Under the pieces are notes generated by a model that did not search any database, had not been told where the DNA came from, and saw nothing but the letters and a program-made list of their open reading frames with translations. A stretch of DNA of 64,000 bases from Paenibacillus cymbidii (GTDB lineage: Bacteria; Bacillota; Bacilli; Paenibacillales; NBRC-103111): contig NZ_SHLX01000009.1 of the NCBI RefSeq assembly GCF_004764705.1, forward strand, positions 1-64,000, written 5' to 3'. The first letter of the stretch is position 1; every line of letters begins with the position of its first letter. This document shows, in pieces, positions 44,796 through 52,773 of the stretch. The position numbers were made by a program, and so were the translations under genes.

Positions 44796-45133
44796 ACCAG
44801 CGCCAGAAAGGCGAAATTTGCAATCGCGTTCGCGCGGAGGTAAGGGAACGTTCGGGTGGCGTATGTGAGGTGCGGCGATGTTGCGGCGGAGCATTCGCCG
44901 TTAATCAGGCGCACATTATTGGCCGCAAGCAAATCGACTGGAAGACAACGGCGAATGATTTGCTCGACTCTTGCGCCGACTGTCACAACTGGATGGACAG
45001 GACGATAGAGGGCATTCGTTTCAAGCGGTCATTGGTGCAAGACGGGATAGCGTCACACCTCAAGCGCAACGCTGAGGCTGTCGTTACCATTGCCCAGGCT
45101 ATCGAAAGCCAATGGTGCGAGGAGTGGGATTGA
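44783..45133 (+). CDS. HNH endonuclease-like phage protein
   Basis: The 116-residue product has cysteine-flanked HNH features: CEVRRCCGG, then AHIIGRKQIDWKT (first His), an Asn in NDLLDSCADC and a last His in CHNWMD. Such proteins occur in phage replication regions and can act in recombination (NinG/Rap-like) or as nicking enzymes. GTG 44783 follows GAGGAGGA; TTG 44792 is an alternative start. It overlaps the DnaD-like gene (TGATG). Confidence 0.7.
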   Translation: MEGLNQRQKGEICNRVRAEVRERSGGVCEVRRCCGGAFAVNQAHIIGRKQIDWKTTANDLLDSCADCHNWMDRTIEGIRFKRSLVQDGIASHLKRNAEAVVTIAQAIESQWCEEWD

Positions 45134-46152
45134 TGGCATGGATAGAGAGCCATCAGAGTTTGGGAGGGCACCCCAAAACGAAAAAGTTTGCCCGTAAATT
45201 GGGTGTGACTGTGCCAACAGCAATTGGGCACCTGCATCTATTGTGGTACTGGGCGCTTGACTATGCCAAAGATGGCAACTTGAGTTGGCATGAATCGGAA
45301 GATATCGCCGAAGCGATTGGTTGGACGGGGGACGCAGATCAGTTAATAGATGCACTCCTTACAGCCGGAGGCCATAAGCCTGGATGGATCGAACGACGCG
45401 GCAACGAACTGCATTTGCACGACTGGCAGCAATACGGCGGAAAGTTTCTCGCCAACAAGGCCAGCGATGCCGAGCGTAAGCGAAACGCACGTAACAAGCG
45501 GCAGACATCAAGCGGACGTCCGCAGGACAGCCACGGAAATGGTGCGGTGAATGGTTCGGATGTCCAAGAGATGTCCGAAGGACATCCAGCGGACAACCAT
45601 GGGATGTCTGACGTAGATAACAATACAGTACAGTACAGTACAAACAGTACAGTACAAACCAACATCAACAACCCTTCGGACGCGGCGGACGAATTGCCGT
45701 TGCCGCCTCAACCGAATTTCGAAGCCCCGAAACCAAGATACGACCGGGAGAACGTGTTCGGCGCATGGCAACGATTCATTGGCAATCCGAGCGACGGAAT
45801 ACGCGAACGACTCGCATCACTTGATATGGATTACGGGGAAGACTGGACCAAGCGCGCTATTGAGGCGGCGGCAGTACAAGGAGCTCCGAAGCTGTCGTAC
45901 ATCGAAAAGGTGCTTCGCGAATGGCGGAAGACGGGACATGCCGAGCCATGGACGCTACCGCGACCCCCAAAAAGCGGCGGCAGCGGACAACCTTCGTCCA
46001 GCAAGCCGAAATTGGCAATCGTCGACAACGGGCCAGGGGAGACGATTACCGACGCTGAACGTGAAGCGATGCAGAAATTGGCCCGCAAACTGGACAGCGA
46101 TAATAAACCCAGGGCGCCAGCGCATCAGGGGCAAGGGAGTGATCGGCAGTGA
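45133..46152 (+). CDS. DnaD-like phage replication initiator
   Basis: The 339-residue product has an N-terminal winged-helix-like region (MAWIESHQSLGGHPKTKKFA onward). A low-complexity Ser/Asn/Gln linker lies at about residues 130-190. The C-terminal DnaD domain is at about 205-275, with FGAWQRF and the signature KLSYIEKVLREW. Proteins of this build load helicase at phage origins. The repeats in the linker-coding DNA (45570-45659) are a likely origin. ATG 45133 follows GGAG and overlaps the HNH stop. No separate helicase loader gene is evident nearby. Confidence 0.8.
   Translation: MAWIESHQSLGGHPKTKKFARKLGVTVPTAIGHLHLLWYWALDYAKDGNLSWHESEDIAEAIGWTGDADQLIDALLTAGGHKPGWIERRGNELHLHDWQQYGGKFLANKASDAERKRNARNKRQTSSGRPQDSHGNGAVNGSDVQEMSEGHPADNHGMSDVDNNTVQYSTNSTVQTNINNPSDAADELPLPPQPNFEAPKPRYDRENVFGAWQRFIGNPSDGIRERLASLDMDYGEDWTKRAIEAAAVQGAPKLSYIEKVLREWRKTGHAEPWTLPRPPKSGGSGQPSSSKPKLAIVDNGPGETITDAEREAMQKLARKLDSDNKPRAPAHQGQGSDRQ
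45570..45659. repeat. Iteron-like repeats inside the DnaD-like gene (candidate origin)
   Basis: ACAGT is repeated in tandem three times and then twice more (45623-45655), each block followed by ACAAAC-like sequence. Just upstream GATGTCC (45570-45576) and GGACATC (45580-45586) form a tight hairpin, with further GATGTCC copies nearby. Phage origins within the initiator gene are well known. Confidence 0.5.
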
Positions 46153-46451
46153 CTGATCTTCGGTATTTGTGGGACGATCCGCGCCCGGATTTACGTGACA
46201 GCCCATTATGGCAACGATTGTTTCGACTAATCCCAAACCTTGAGTACCGGCGTAAATGCGATTTGCATATTGCCCTGTGGACGCTTCGCTGTTTCGGAGT
46301 CATGATCCGCCAGACCCACAACCTGACTGAGTTCATCGTCGATACCGGTCCGGACCGCGAATGGGTAACGACGGATGATTTCAAGCGGGACAAGCATCGG
46401 TATCTTGAGGAGCACCGCGAATCTGTATCGCAGTTACTGAGGCAACTATGA
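46149..46451 (+). CDS. Phage protein, unknown function (100 aa)
   Basis: GTG 46149 overlaps the DnaD-like stop (GTGA). The product is rich in Arg, Trp and Leu (SPLWQRLFRLIPNLEYRRKC) and soluble. Its coupled position between initiator and clamp suggests a replication accessory role, but no domain is recognisable. Confidence 0.55.
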   Translation: MTDLRYLWDDPRPDLRDSPLWQRLFRLIPNLEYRRKCDLHIALWTLRCFGVMIRQTHNLTEFIVDTGPDREWVTTDDFKRDKHRYLEEHRESVSQLLRQL

Positions 46452-46612
46452 GGCGTAAGAGGAACCGTTTTCGTCTGTGGACAAGCGGTATGTCCATCGC
46501 TGAGATTGCGGAGGTATTTGACCGCGATCCAGACGAAGTGGTCGTACTGGCAATAGACATGGCGCGTGCCGAACGGATTGAGCGCCGGCATAACGGATTA
46601 CTGGGAGGGTAG
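46448..46612 (+). CDS. Small phage helix-turn-helix protein
   Basis: ATG 46448 overlaps the previous stop (ATGA). The 54-residue product starts with a basic stretch (MRRKRNRFRLW) and continues SGMSIAEIAEVFDRDPDEVV, which fits a helix-turn-helix of the sigma/MerR-like or resolvase type. It could bind DNA. Confidence 0.55.
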   Translation: MRRKRNRFRLWTSGMSIAEIAEVFDRDPDEVVVLAIDMARAERIERRHNGLLGG

Positions 46613-46616
46613 CAAC

Positions 46617-47723
46617 TTGAAGTTCCAAATTGAAAAATCGAGATTATTGCCGCCGCTCACGCAAGCGGTTAAGGCGGCAAGTGCAAAGGGGACAATCCCC
46701 ATCCTTGATGGCGTATTGATACAAGCCGAAACGGACAAATTGCGCATTACAGGCGGCAATCTGGAGATGTTTGTTATCGCATCGTTCGAACGCGAAGACT
46801 GTCAAGTCGAGCGCTTCGGAGCTGCTGTCATAGCCGCAAATAAAATTCACGACATCATTTCCAAAATGCCTGACGCACTTATAACGATCGACGTCGTTGA
46901 CAATAGGGCGACAATTTCGACGGGGAAAACCAAAATAGTCTGCGGTTCGGAACCGGCCGACCTTTACCCCGAATTACCACACGCAATGGCCGAAGCGATG
47001 ATAACGATGCAGGCCAAGGCGTTTAAGGACCTTGTAAATTTGTCTGCATACGCCGTATCGAAAGACGAGAGGCTCCCTGCATTGTGCGGCGTTTATATCG
47101 CTTCGGCCGCAAAAAAAATCAGATTCATGGCAGCGGATAAAAAGTCAAAGATGGCGCACGTGTCTGACGACATCGATTCGGATGTCGAAATGAATGTACT
47201 GGTTTCCGGTCCTGTACTCAAGGACATAGCGAAGCTGATCCGCGATGATGTCTCGTTTTCCGTGACTCGTTCATGGTTCGTGCTTCATTCCGGAAGCATC
47301 GTCGTGTATTCAAGGATTATCGAAACTGCGTATCCGGTTGAAACCATCCAGAACCTCAATAAATTCAAGGAAAAGACCATGTTCCGACTTAAAACGAAAG
47401 AATTTATTTCGGCGGTCGAATTGACGTTGTTGGCGGCAGAAAACGATGAAATCAGCATCAAAGCAACGGCCGAAGGTGTATCGGTATCCGCAACAACGGG
47501 GAATGCGGAGGATTTTGTTTCTGTCCAGGAATTTACTGGCGAAATGATCCCCATTACGGTTAACGGAGACTTATTCCTCGAATCGTTGCACGCCATTGAA
47601 AATGACGAATTTCGAATTCGGCTTCAAGGTCCCGGCAAACTCATCATCATGTCCGGCGACGACGAAGAAAACAGCGTGTTTGCGACAGCGCCATTATTGA
47701 CCCGCGGAGGTGAGAAGGCATGA
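46617..47723 (+). CDS. dnaN: Phage-encoded DNA polymerase III beta subunit (sliding clamp)
   Basis: A ring-shaped processivity factor. From TTG 46617 (ribosome site GGGAGG) the product is 368 residues, close to bacterial DnaN. It starts MKFQIEKSRLLPPLTQAVKA and includes TIPILDGVLIQAETDKLRIT, as in domain 1 of the clamp; weaker similarity extends through three domains and a MSGDDEE-type end. It is divergent from what a host clamp would look like and lies in the phage replication block, so it is a phage copy. ATG 46566 would add 17 residues inside the previous gene without a ribosome site. Confidence 0.85.
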   Translation: MKFQIEKSRLLPPLTQAVKAASAKGTIPILDGVLIQAETDKLRITGGNLEMFVIASFEREDCQVERFGAAVIAANKIHDIISKMPDALITIDVVDNRATISTGKTKIVCGSEPADLYPELPHAMAEAMITMQAKAFKDLVNLSAYAVSKDERLPALCGVYIASAAKKIRFMAADKKSKMAHVSDDIDSDVEMNVLVSGPVLKDIAKLIRDDVSFSVTRSWFVLHSGSIVVYSRIIETAYPVETIQNLNKFKEKTMFRLKTKEFISAVELTLLAAENDEISIKATAEGVSVSATTGNAEDFVSVQEFTGEMIPITVNGDLFLESLHAIENDEFRIRLQGPGKLIIMSGDDEENSVFATAPLLTRGGEKA

Positions 47724-47839
47724 CCGATCCCGAACAACTGGAACTGGTCATCCAGGACGGCGAGTTAATCCCGCCTGACGCAGTGACCGAATCGGATGTA
47801 TACGGCAACGATTGCCCGCATGGCCGGTGCGAGGCATGA
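47720..47839 (+). CDS. Very small phage protein (39 aa)
   Basis: ATG 47720 overlaps the clamp stop and its own stop overlaps the methyltransferase start (both ATGA). This double coupling, with ribosome site GGAGGTGAG, supports translation. It is acidic with a His/Cys-rich end (DCPHGRCEA). Function unknown. Confidence 0.45.
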   Translation: MTDPEQLELVIQDGELIPPDAVTESDVYGNDCPHGRCEA

Positions 47840-48657
47840 GCATTCCTCGCATCCTGCACTACCCCGGCAGCAAGTGGAGCATAGCGGAATGGATCATTTC
47901 GCACATGCCGGATCATCAGACATATGTGGAACCGTTCTTTGGCTCGGGCGCCGTTTTGTTCAGCAAACCAAGGTCGAAGATCGAAACGATAAACGACGCC
48001 AGCAACGACGTAACGAATTTGTTCGAAGTTATTCGAAGTCGACCGGAGGAACTGGCCCGACAAGTGTATTGGACACCATATTCGCGTGCGGAGTATTACC
48101 AATCCTACCAGTTAACCGACGACCCACTTGAAAAGGCGCGGCGCTTCTTACTTCGGACGTGGCAGGCAATCGGAGCAAAGTCCAGCGATAGAACAGGATG
48201 GCGCAGCAATGTACAAGCGGAAAAGAGCCCTCATAAGCTTGCGAATGAACAATGGCGGGAACTTCCTGAGCGAATACTCATTGCAACTGACCGACTAAAG
48301 AGCGTTCAAATTGAAAATCAAGATGCAGTCCGGCTGATCGAGCGATACCGCCATTCAGACGTTCTCATTTATGCGGATCCACCGTATGTGCTATCAACTC
48401 GTAGTAGTCGCATTTATGCCTATGAAATGACCGACGACGACCATGTAAAGTTGCTTGAAGCATTGGATGCTCATACCGGACCGGTACTATTGTCGGGATA
48501 CGCCAGCTCGCTTTACGACGATCGATTACGACATTGGAGTCGATTTGAAAAAGTCGCTAAAGCCGAGGCGGGCCGACAGCGAATGGAAGTCCTATGGATA
48601 AACCCCATAGCCGCTGTAGCACAAAGGCAACTGAGTTTATTCGAATGGGAGGGGTGA
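47836..48657 (+). CDS. Dam-like DNA adenine methyltransferase, first copy
   Basis: A D12-class N6-adenine methyltransferase. The 273-residue product has the FxGxG-type SAM motif EPFFGSGAVLF (residues 32-42), the N-terminal HYPGSKW and catalytic DPPY at 181-184. A target-recognition segment lies between them and a Phe-Glu-Trp end closes the protein. ATG 47836 overlaps the upstream stop. It may protect phage DNA from host restriction; GATC is the usual target of this class but is not proven. The next gene is a paralogue. Confidence 0.9.
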   Translation: MSIPRILHYPGSKWSIAEWIISHMPDHQTYVEPFFGSGAVLFSKPRSKIETINDASNDVTNLFEVIRSRPEELARQVYWTPYSRAEYYQSYQLTDDPLEKARRFLLRTWQAIGAKSSDRTGWRSNVQAEKSPHKLANEQWRELPERILIATDRLKSVQIENQDAVRLIERYRHSDVLIYADPPYVLSTRSSRIYAYEMTDDDHVKLLEALDAHTGPVLLSGYASSLYDDRLRHWSRFEKVAKAEAGRQRMEVLWINPIAAVAQRQLSLFEWEG

Positions 48658-48659
48658 CA

Positions 48660-49469
48660 ATGAGCGTTCGACGTATCCTGCATTACCCCGGCAGCAAGTG
48701 GAGCATAGCGGAATGGATCATTTCGCACATGCCGGAACATCAAACATACATCGAACCGTTTTTCGGAAGTGGAGCTGTTCTCTTCAACAAGAATGCGTCG
48801 GAACAAGAAGTAATAAATGACGTCAGTGGAGACATCGTGAATTTATTTAGAGTCATTCGGGAACAGCCAGAAAAGCTGGCCATTGCGATTAAATTAACCC
48901 CATTTGCACGGGAAGAATACGATGCAGCACAGATGGAAATCGGGCATGATATCGAACGTGCAAGGAGATTCTTGATTAAGTGTTGGCAAGCCATTCGAGT
49001 TAAGACTGATGGAAAGTCAGGATACAGATGTGCTTATGGCGACAAGGTTGTTCGAGATTGGAATTATATACCGGACAGAATCATGATTGCTGCCGACCGA
49101 TTGAAACAAGTTAACATCGAGAATAAGCCAGCTATAGAAATAATCAAACGATTTAATCGGCCAGAAGTCCTCATATATGCCGATCCGCCATATGTGCTTT
49201 CGAGTCGAGTCGGGAAACTTTATCAGTGTGAAATGACGGAAGAGGAACATATGATTCTGCTCGACTCACTCAATGATCACAGTGGGCCGGCCATAATATC
49301 AGGCTATGAAAGCCAATTGTATAAAGAAAAGCTAGTTCACTGGAAACGAGAAGTTATCAAGGGAAAAGTAATGAATTTCGGGCAACGAACAGAGGTCATT
49401 TGGATCAATCCTATCGCGGCGGCAACACAGGAACAAATCAGTTTGTTCGAATGGGAGGGTAGCAGTTGA
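48660..49469 (+). CDS. Dam-like DNA adenine methyltransferase, second copy
   Basis: The 269-residue product has the same layout as the preceding gene: HYPGSKW, EPFFGSGAVLF (32-42) and DPPY at 175-178. The central segment (QMEIGHDIERARRFLIKCWQ and onward) and many surface positions differ, so target sequence may differ. The first ~60 bases after the start are almost identical to the first copy, then divergence rises sharply. ATG 48660 follows GGAGGGGTG. No cognate restriction endonuclease is visible. Confidence 0.9.
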   Translation: MSVRRILHYPGSKWSIAEWIISHMPEHQTYIEPFFGSGAVLFNKNASEQEVINDVSGDIVNLFRVIREQPEKLAIAIKLTPFAREEYDAAQMEIGHDIERARRFLIKCWQAIRVKTDGKSGYRCAYGDKVVRDWNYIPDRIMIAADRLKQVNIENKPAIEIIKRFNRPEVLIYADPPYVLSSRVGKLYQCEMTEEEHMILLDSLNDHSGPAIISGYESQLYKEKLVHWKREVIKGKVMNFGQRTEVIWINPIAAATQEQISLFEWEGSS

Positions 49470-49921
49470 TGAACACATACCGCGTATGGGTACAATCCAA
49501 ACCATGGGATGATGAATGGTGTGTTCAAGAGGTGCAGGCGGCGACGAGTGGAAAAGCAAAATACGCCTATTGGCACTATCTACAAGACGGACTATGGGAA
49601 GAACCATTCGGAGAAGTCGTTCGGCATTTGCGTTGCAAGCTCGTCGGCAAATTCAAGGTATCCGATTTATTCGGCAACCCCGACAGCTTTGCTCATGTCA
49701 TCAAAATGCGCAACCTCCCCTTTGCTTATATGGGGATGCGGATCGAAGTCGCCGGGCAAATGGGCACCATCGTCGGATCGAACAGAAGTGGCAACCTGGA
49801 CGTGTGTTTTGACGGCCGACATTACGGTGAGAATTGCCATCCATGGTGGGAGACGCGGTATTTCGACCGGAACGGCAACGTCATTCGGGATTACCGCAGC
49901 ATTGCGAAGGAGGTCATTTAG
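49469..49921 (+). CDS. Phage protein, unknown function (150 aa)
   Basis: The ATG overlaps the upstream stop (TTGATGA). The N-terminal half (YRVWVQSKPWDDEWCVQEVQ) looks like a small alpha/beta fold. The C-terminal half (MGMRIEVAGQMGTIVGSNRS) resembles short beta-barrel domains found in other phage proteins. Function unknown. Confidence 0.6.
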   Translation: MNTYRVWVQSKPWDDEWCVQEVQAATSGKAKYAYWHYLQDGLWEEPFGEVVRHLRCKLVGKFKVSDLFGNPDSFAHVIKMRNLPFAYMGMRIEVAGQMGTIVGSNRSGNLDVCFDGRHYGENCHPWWETRYFDRNGNVIRDYRSIAKEVI

Positions 49922-49924
49922 TCA

Positions 49925-50338
49925 ATGGAATCGCCTTTTAAGTACACTCTAATAGTTTCGCAATACTACTATTCCCGCCATTTTTTCATTGTTCATCACA
50001 CGCATGATTTTTTGGAAAAAGCTCGCCTGTTCGCAGCCGAATTGATGGAGTACAAACGATCCGGCGATAACCCCAGGCCAATTCGCCTTGGCGATCTTGA
50101 TCCAGAATGGTCGAGCGGAAATATTCGCGGCAGATACAACATCAATGATACTGGCGATATTTATTTTATTCAGGGCAACTACGCGAACAGATTGATGGAA
50201 GAGTCATGGGAATTCCGGGACACTTCCAAGCGGGAAAGTCGCGGTTTTCAATCAAAGCAAGTAATGCAGGATATCTCGAAAAATCATGATCGAACCAAGG
50301 TAAGAGCAATCGTCGAAAAACATTTCGAAATAGCATAG
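49925..50338 (+). CDS. Phage protein, unknown function (137 aa)
   Basis: The start ATG is 3 bases after the previous stop. The product is soluble, with an aromatic N-terminus (YTLIVSQYYYSRHFFIVHHT) and a basic C-terminus. No motif was recognised. It lies directly before the DndC-like gene. Confidence 0.55.
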   Translation: MESPFKYTLIVSQYYYSRHFFIVHHTHDFLEKARLFAAELMEYKRSGDNPRPIRLGDLDPEWSSGNIRGRYNINDTGDIYFIQGNYANRLMEESWEFRDTSKRESRGFQSKQVMQDISKNHDRTKVRAIVEKHFEIA

Positions 50339-50374
50339 TCGACTCATGAAGCGACATAGAGAGGAGCTTGGGGA

Positions 50375-51628
50375 ATGGACTTGCAAACGAAAGTCATGGC
50401 GGCAGTGGCCGAAATCGCCGAGCAGTATTGCGATCCTGACACGCAAGGGCGGCCGTGGGCGGTGAGCTGGAGCGGCGGCAAGGACAGCACGACGGTACTC
50501 GCGCTTGTCTGCCGGGCGCTGCAGATGCTCCCGTCGTCGAAGCGGACTCGGGAAGTTATCGTCATCATGTCGGATACCAAGATCGAAAACCCGATCCTCG
50601 AGGACTATATGCGCCGGCAAGTGCGGGCCGTCAATCGCTGGGCCCGGCAGAATGCGATGCCGCTGACAGCCGAAATCGTTTCACGGCCGATTAAGCGGAG
50701 CGTGTGGGTCGGGTGGCTCGGATGGGGCTGGACGTTGCCCACGAACGGGGATGACCGTTACTGTACCCACGCTTTGAAGATTGAGCCGCAAAACCAGCGC
50801 TTGACCGACGTCAATCCATGCCTGCAGTTGATCGGCAGCCGGACGGAGGAGTCGACAAGGCGGGCCGCGACCATCGAGACATATCGCGAGGAGCGCGGGA
50901 GCCGGTTTACCGTCAGCCCGTACAGTGACGGGCGGCGCATCTACATGCCGATCGTCGAATGGACGACGGACGAGGTGTGGCAGGTATTGCTCAATGCGCT
51001 GCCGTGGGGATCATCGGACGAGATTCGCAAGCTTTACAAGGATGCGACCGGCGAGTGCGCGCTTATCAATCCCGGCGGCTCCGTCAAGGCGACTCAGGCA
51101 TGCGGTGCCCGGTTCGGCTGCTGGGTGTGCCCGCCGATCACCAAGGACCGGAGCACGGAGAACATGTCCGCGAAGTACGAGTGGATGAAGCCGCTCACCG
51201 AATGGCGCCAGCTTTTGAAGGACGCTCACAATCCGAAGAAGCATCCGGACTGGCGCAGCGGTTACCGACGTAACCGGACGCCGCTCGGGCCTGGGAAAGG
51301 TTGCCTCGCGATCCACGCGCGCAAGTACCTGCTAACGGAGCTGCTGCAGGCACAACAGGAGGTCAACACGTTGCGGGCGTACGATGAAAATCCGTTGCAT
51401 CGTGTGCCGATTGAACTGATTAGCGCCGAAGAAATTGAACTTATTCGTGCAGCATGGGAAGAAGACGCCGTCAAGCGGCCATGGCTGATCGACGATCGGG
51501 AGATGGAGCCGGGTGACTGGGATCGGGCTGTGACGCGATTGGCGGAAAAAGAGGTCGTCAGGAAGCAGAAGCGCGCGGAGAAGAAGCAGAAGCTTGCCGA
51601 CAAGGCATATCCAGCAGTGACGATATGA
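50375..51628 (+). CDS. DndC/PAPS-reductase-like ATP pyrophosphatase
   Basis: The 417-residue product belongs to the PP-loop family: SGGKDST at 33-39 binds ATP. A cysteine set C228, C243, C249, C252 (with CGARFGCWVC and TKDRSTENM following) matches the DndC pattern that holds an iron-sulfur cluster. GDDRYCTHALKIEP and SRTEESTRRAA are also DndC/PAPS-reductase-like. DndC replaces a non-bridging oxygen with sulfur in DNA as part of DndA-E. Here no dndB, dndD or dndE is in the neighbourhood, so this may be a different modification enzyme or borrow host partners. The Lys/Glu-rich C-terminal helix is unusual. Confidence 0.8.
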   Translation: MDLQTKVMAAVAEIAEQYCDPDTQGRPWAVSWSGGKDSTTVLALVCRALQMLPSSKRTREVIVIMSDTKIENPILEDYMRRQVRAVNRWARQNAMPLTAEIVSRPIKRSVWVGWLGWGWTLPTNGDDRYCTHALKIEPQNQRLTDVNPCLQLIGSRTEESTRRAATIETYREERGSRFTVSPYSDGRRIYMPIVEWTTDEVWQVLLNALPWGSSDEIRKLYKDATGECALINPGGSVKATQACGARFGCWVCPPITKDRSTENMSAKYEWMKPLTEWRQLLKDAHNPKKHPDWRSGYRRNRTPLGPGKGCLAIHARKYLLTELLQAQQEVNTLRAYDENPLHRVPIELISAEEIELIRAAWEEDAVKRPWLIDDREMEPGDWDRAVTRLAEKEVVRKQKRAEKKQKLADKAYPAVTI

Positions 51629-51680
51629 CGCAGTTCGACGAAATCGACTCATTTTGCGACATAGAAGGGATGATGGAACC

Positions 51681-52235
51681 ATGAAAATTTATCTTGCGTC
51701 ATCGTGGAAGAATGCCGAGCTGGTGAAAGGCGTTAAGGATATTTTGGAGGCAGAAGGGCACGAGGTCGACGCATTCTGCGATACATCAGCGGGACGGTTC
51801 GTATTCAGTTTCGATCTACTTCCGGCGAATCTGTCCGAACATAACGCAATCACTATTTTCAATTTCCCGCCAGTCAACCAAGCATTTAACGAGGATAGGA
51901 AATGGCTTGATTGGGCGGAAGCCGTGCTTCTGATCCTGCCGGCAGGTAAATCTGCACACTTGGAAGCCGGATATGCAAAGGGGCGGGGCAAACACCTTGT
52001 CATCTATCAGGAAGATTTCCCGAATGGCGAGTTTGATGTTATGTACGGTTTCGCCGACTTCATAACGGACGACATCGACGAAGTTGCCGAATACTTCGGC
52101 CAGCAAGATGGGGCCATTGAACAAGAATGCCCGAAATGTGGCGCTGACTTGGATTACTGGGGTGGAAAGGCATCTTGTCCGAACGACGATTGCTCTTTTG
52201 AGCGCCCGATGACGCCGGAAGAATTGGAAGGTTAG
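51681..52235 (+). CDS. Nucleoside 2-deoxyribosyltransferase-like protein with C-terminal zinc ribbon
   Basis: The 184-residue product begins MKIYLASSWKNAELVKGVKD, as in the deoxyribosyltransferase/Rossmann-like family. It has a likely catalytic E95 in KSAHLEAGYAKGRGKHL. Family members swap nucleobases on deoxyribose or cleave nucleotides. A zinc ribbon (C150, C153, C166, C171) is fused at the C-terminus. ATG 51681 follows GATGGA. It lies next to the DndC-like gene, suggesting a link to modified nucleotides or DNA; this is inference. Confidence 0.75.
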   Translation: MKIYLASSWKNAELVKGVKDILEAEGHEVDAFCDTSAGRFVFSFDLLPANLSEHNAITIFNFPPVNQAFNEDRKWLDWAEAVLLILPAGKSAHLEAGYAKGRGKHLVIYQEDFPNGEFDVMYGFADFITDDIDEVAEYFGQQDGAIEQECPKCGADLDYWGGKASCPNDDCSFERPMTPEELEG

Positions 52236-52272
52236 TTGTGCATCACGACGAAAAAGCGAAAGGGTGGCGGGA

Positions 52273-52773
52273 ATGATCGAGCAGATCAAGGAAGCGCTGG
52301 ATAAGGCAGAAATTGGACCGTGGTCCACCGTGAAGTTTATTGACGGGAAGACGTTCGAGGTGTGGCAGAGCATCAACAATACCGGAATATGCCGGTTGGT
52401 GGTACAACCTAATGCCGAAGCTAATGCCCATCTTATCGCCAATGCGCCTATGTGGCTGAACCAACTGGTCGAAGCGAACGAACGGCTGCAATGGGAAGTG
52501 GAAGCGAAAGATAGGCTCATTGCAGAACTGACCGAAGATCGAAATATATTACAAGAATCATATGACGATGCCGAAATGAGGGCAGCGGATGCCATTGTCG
52601 AACGGAATGACATCCAGGTAAAGAACGACCAATTGCGGGACGACATTACCGAAGCCATATCTATCTGGGAATGCATGCAGATGGACGACGATCCGGCGAA
52701 CACGATCGAAAAGGTAATCGGCCAGTTGCGCGAAGCCCTATCCACATCAGAGACAACGAAAGGGGGATCTTAA
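52273..52773 (+). CDS. Phage protein with coiled coil, unknown function
   Basis: From ATG 52273 the product is 166 residues with a folded N-terminus (GPWSTVKFIDGKTFEVWQSI) and a long coiled-coil region (about 60-110: QLVEANERLQWEVEAKDRLI). It is highly acidic. No family was recognised. GTG 52264 is an alternative start. Confidence 0.6.
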   Translation: MIEQIKEALDKAEIGPWSTVKFIDGKTFEVWQSINNTGICRLVVQPNAEANAHLIANAPMWLNQLVEANERLQWEVEAKDRLIAELTEDRNILQESYDDAEMRAADAIVERNDIQVKNDQLRDDITEAISIWECMQMDDDPANTIEKVIGQLREALSTSETTKGGS

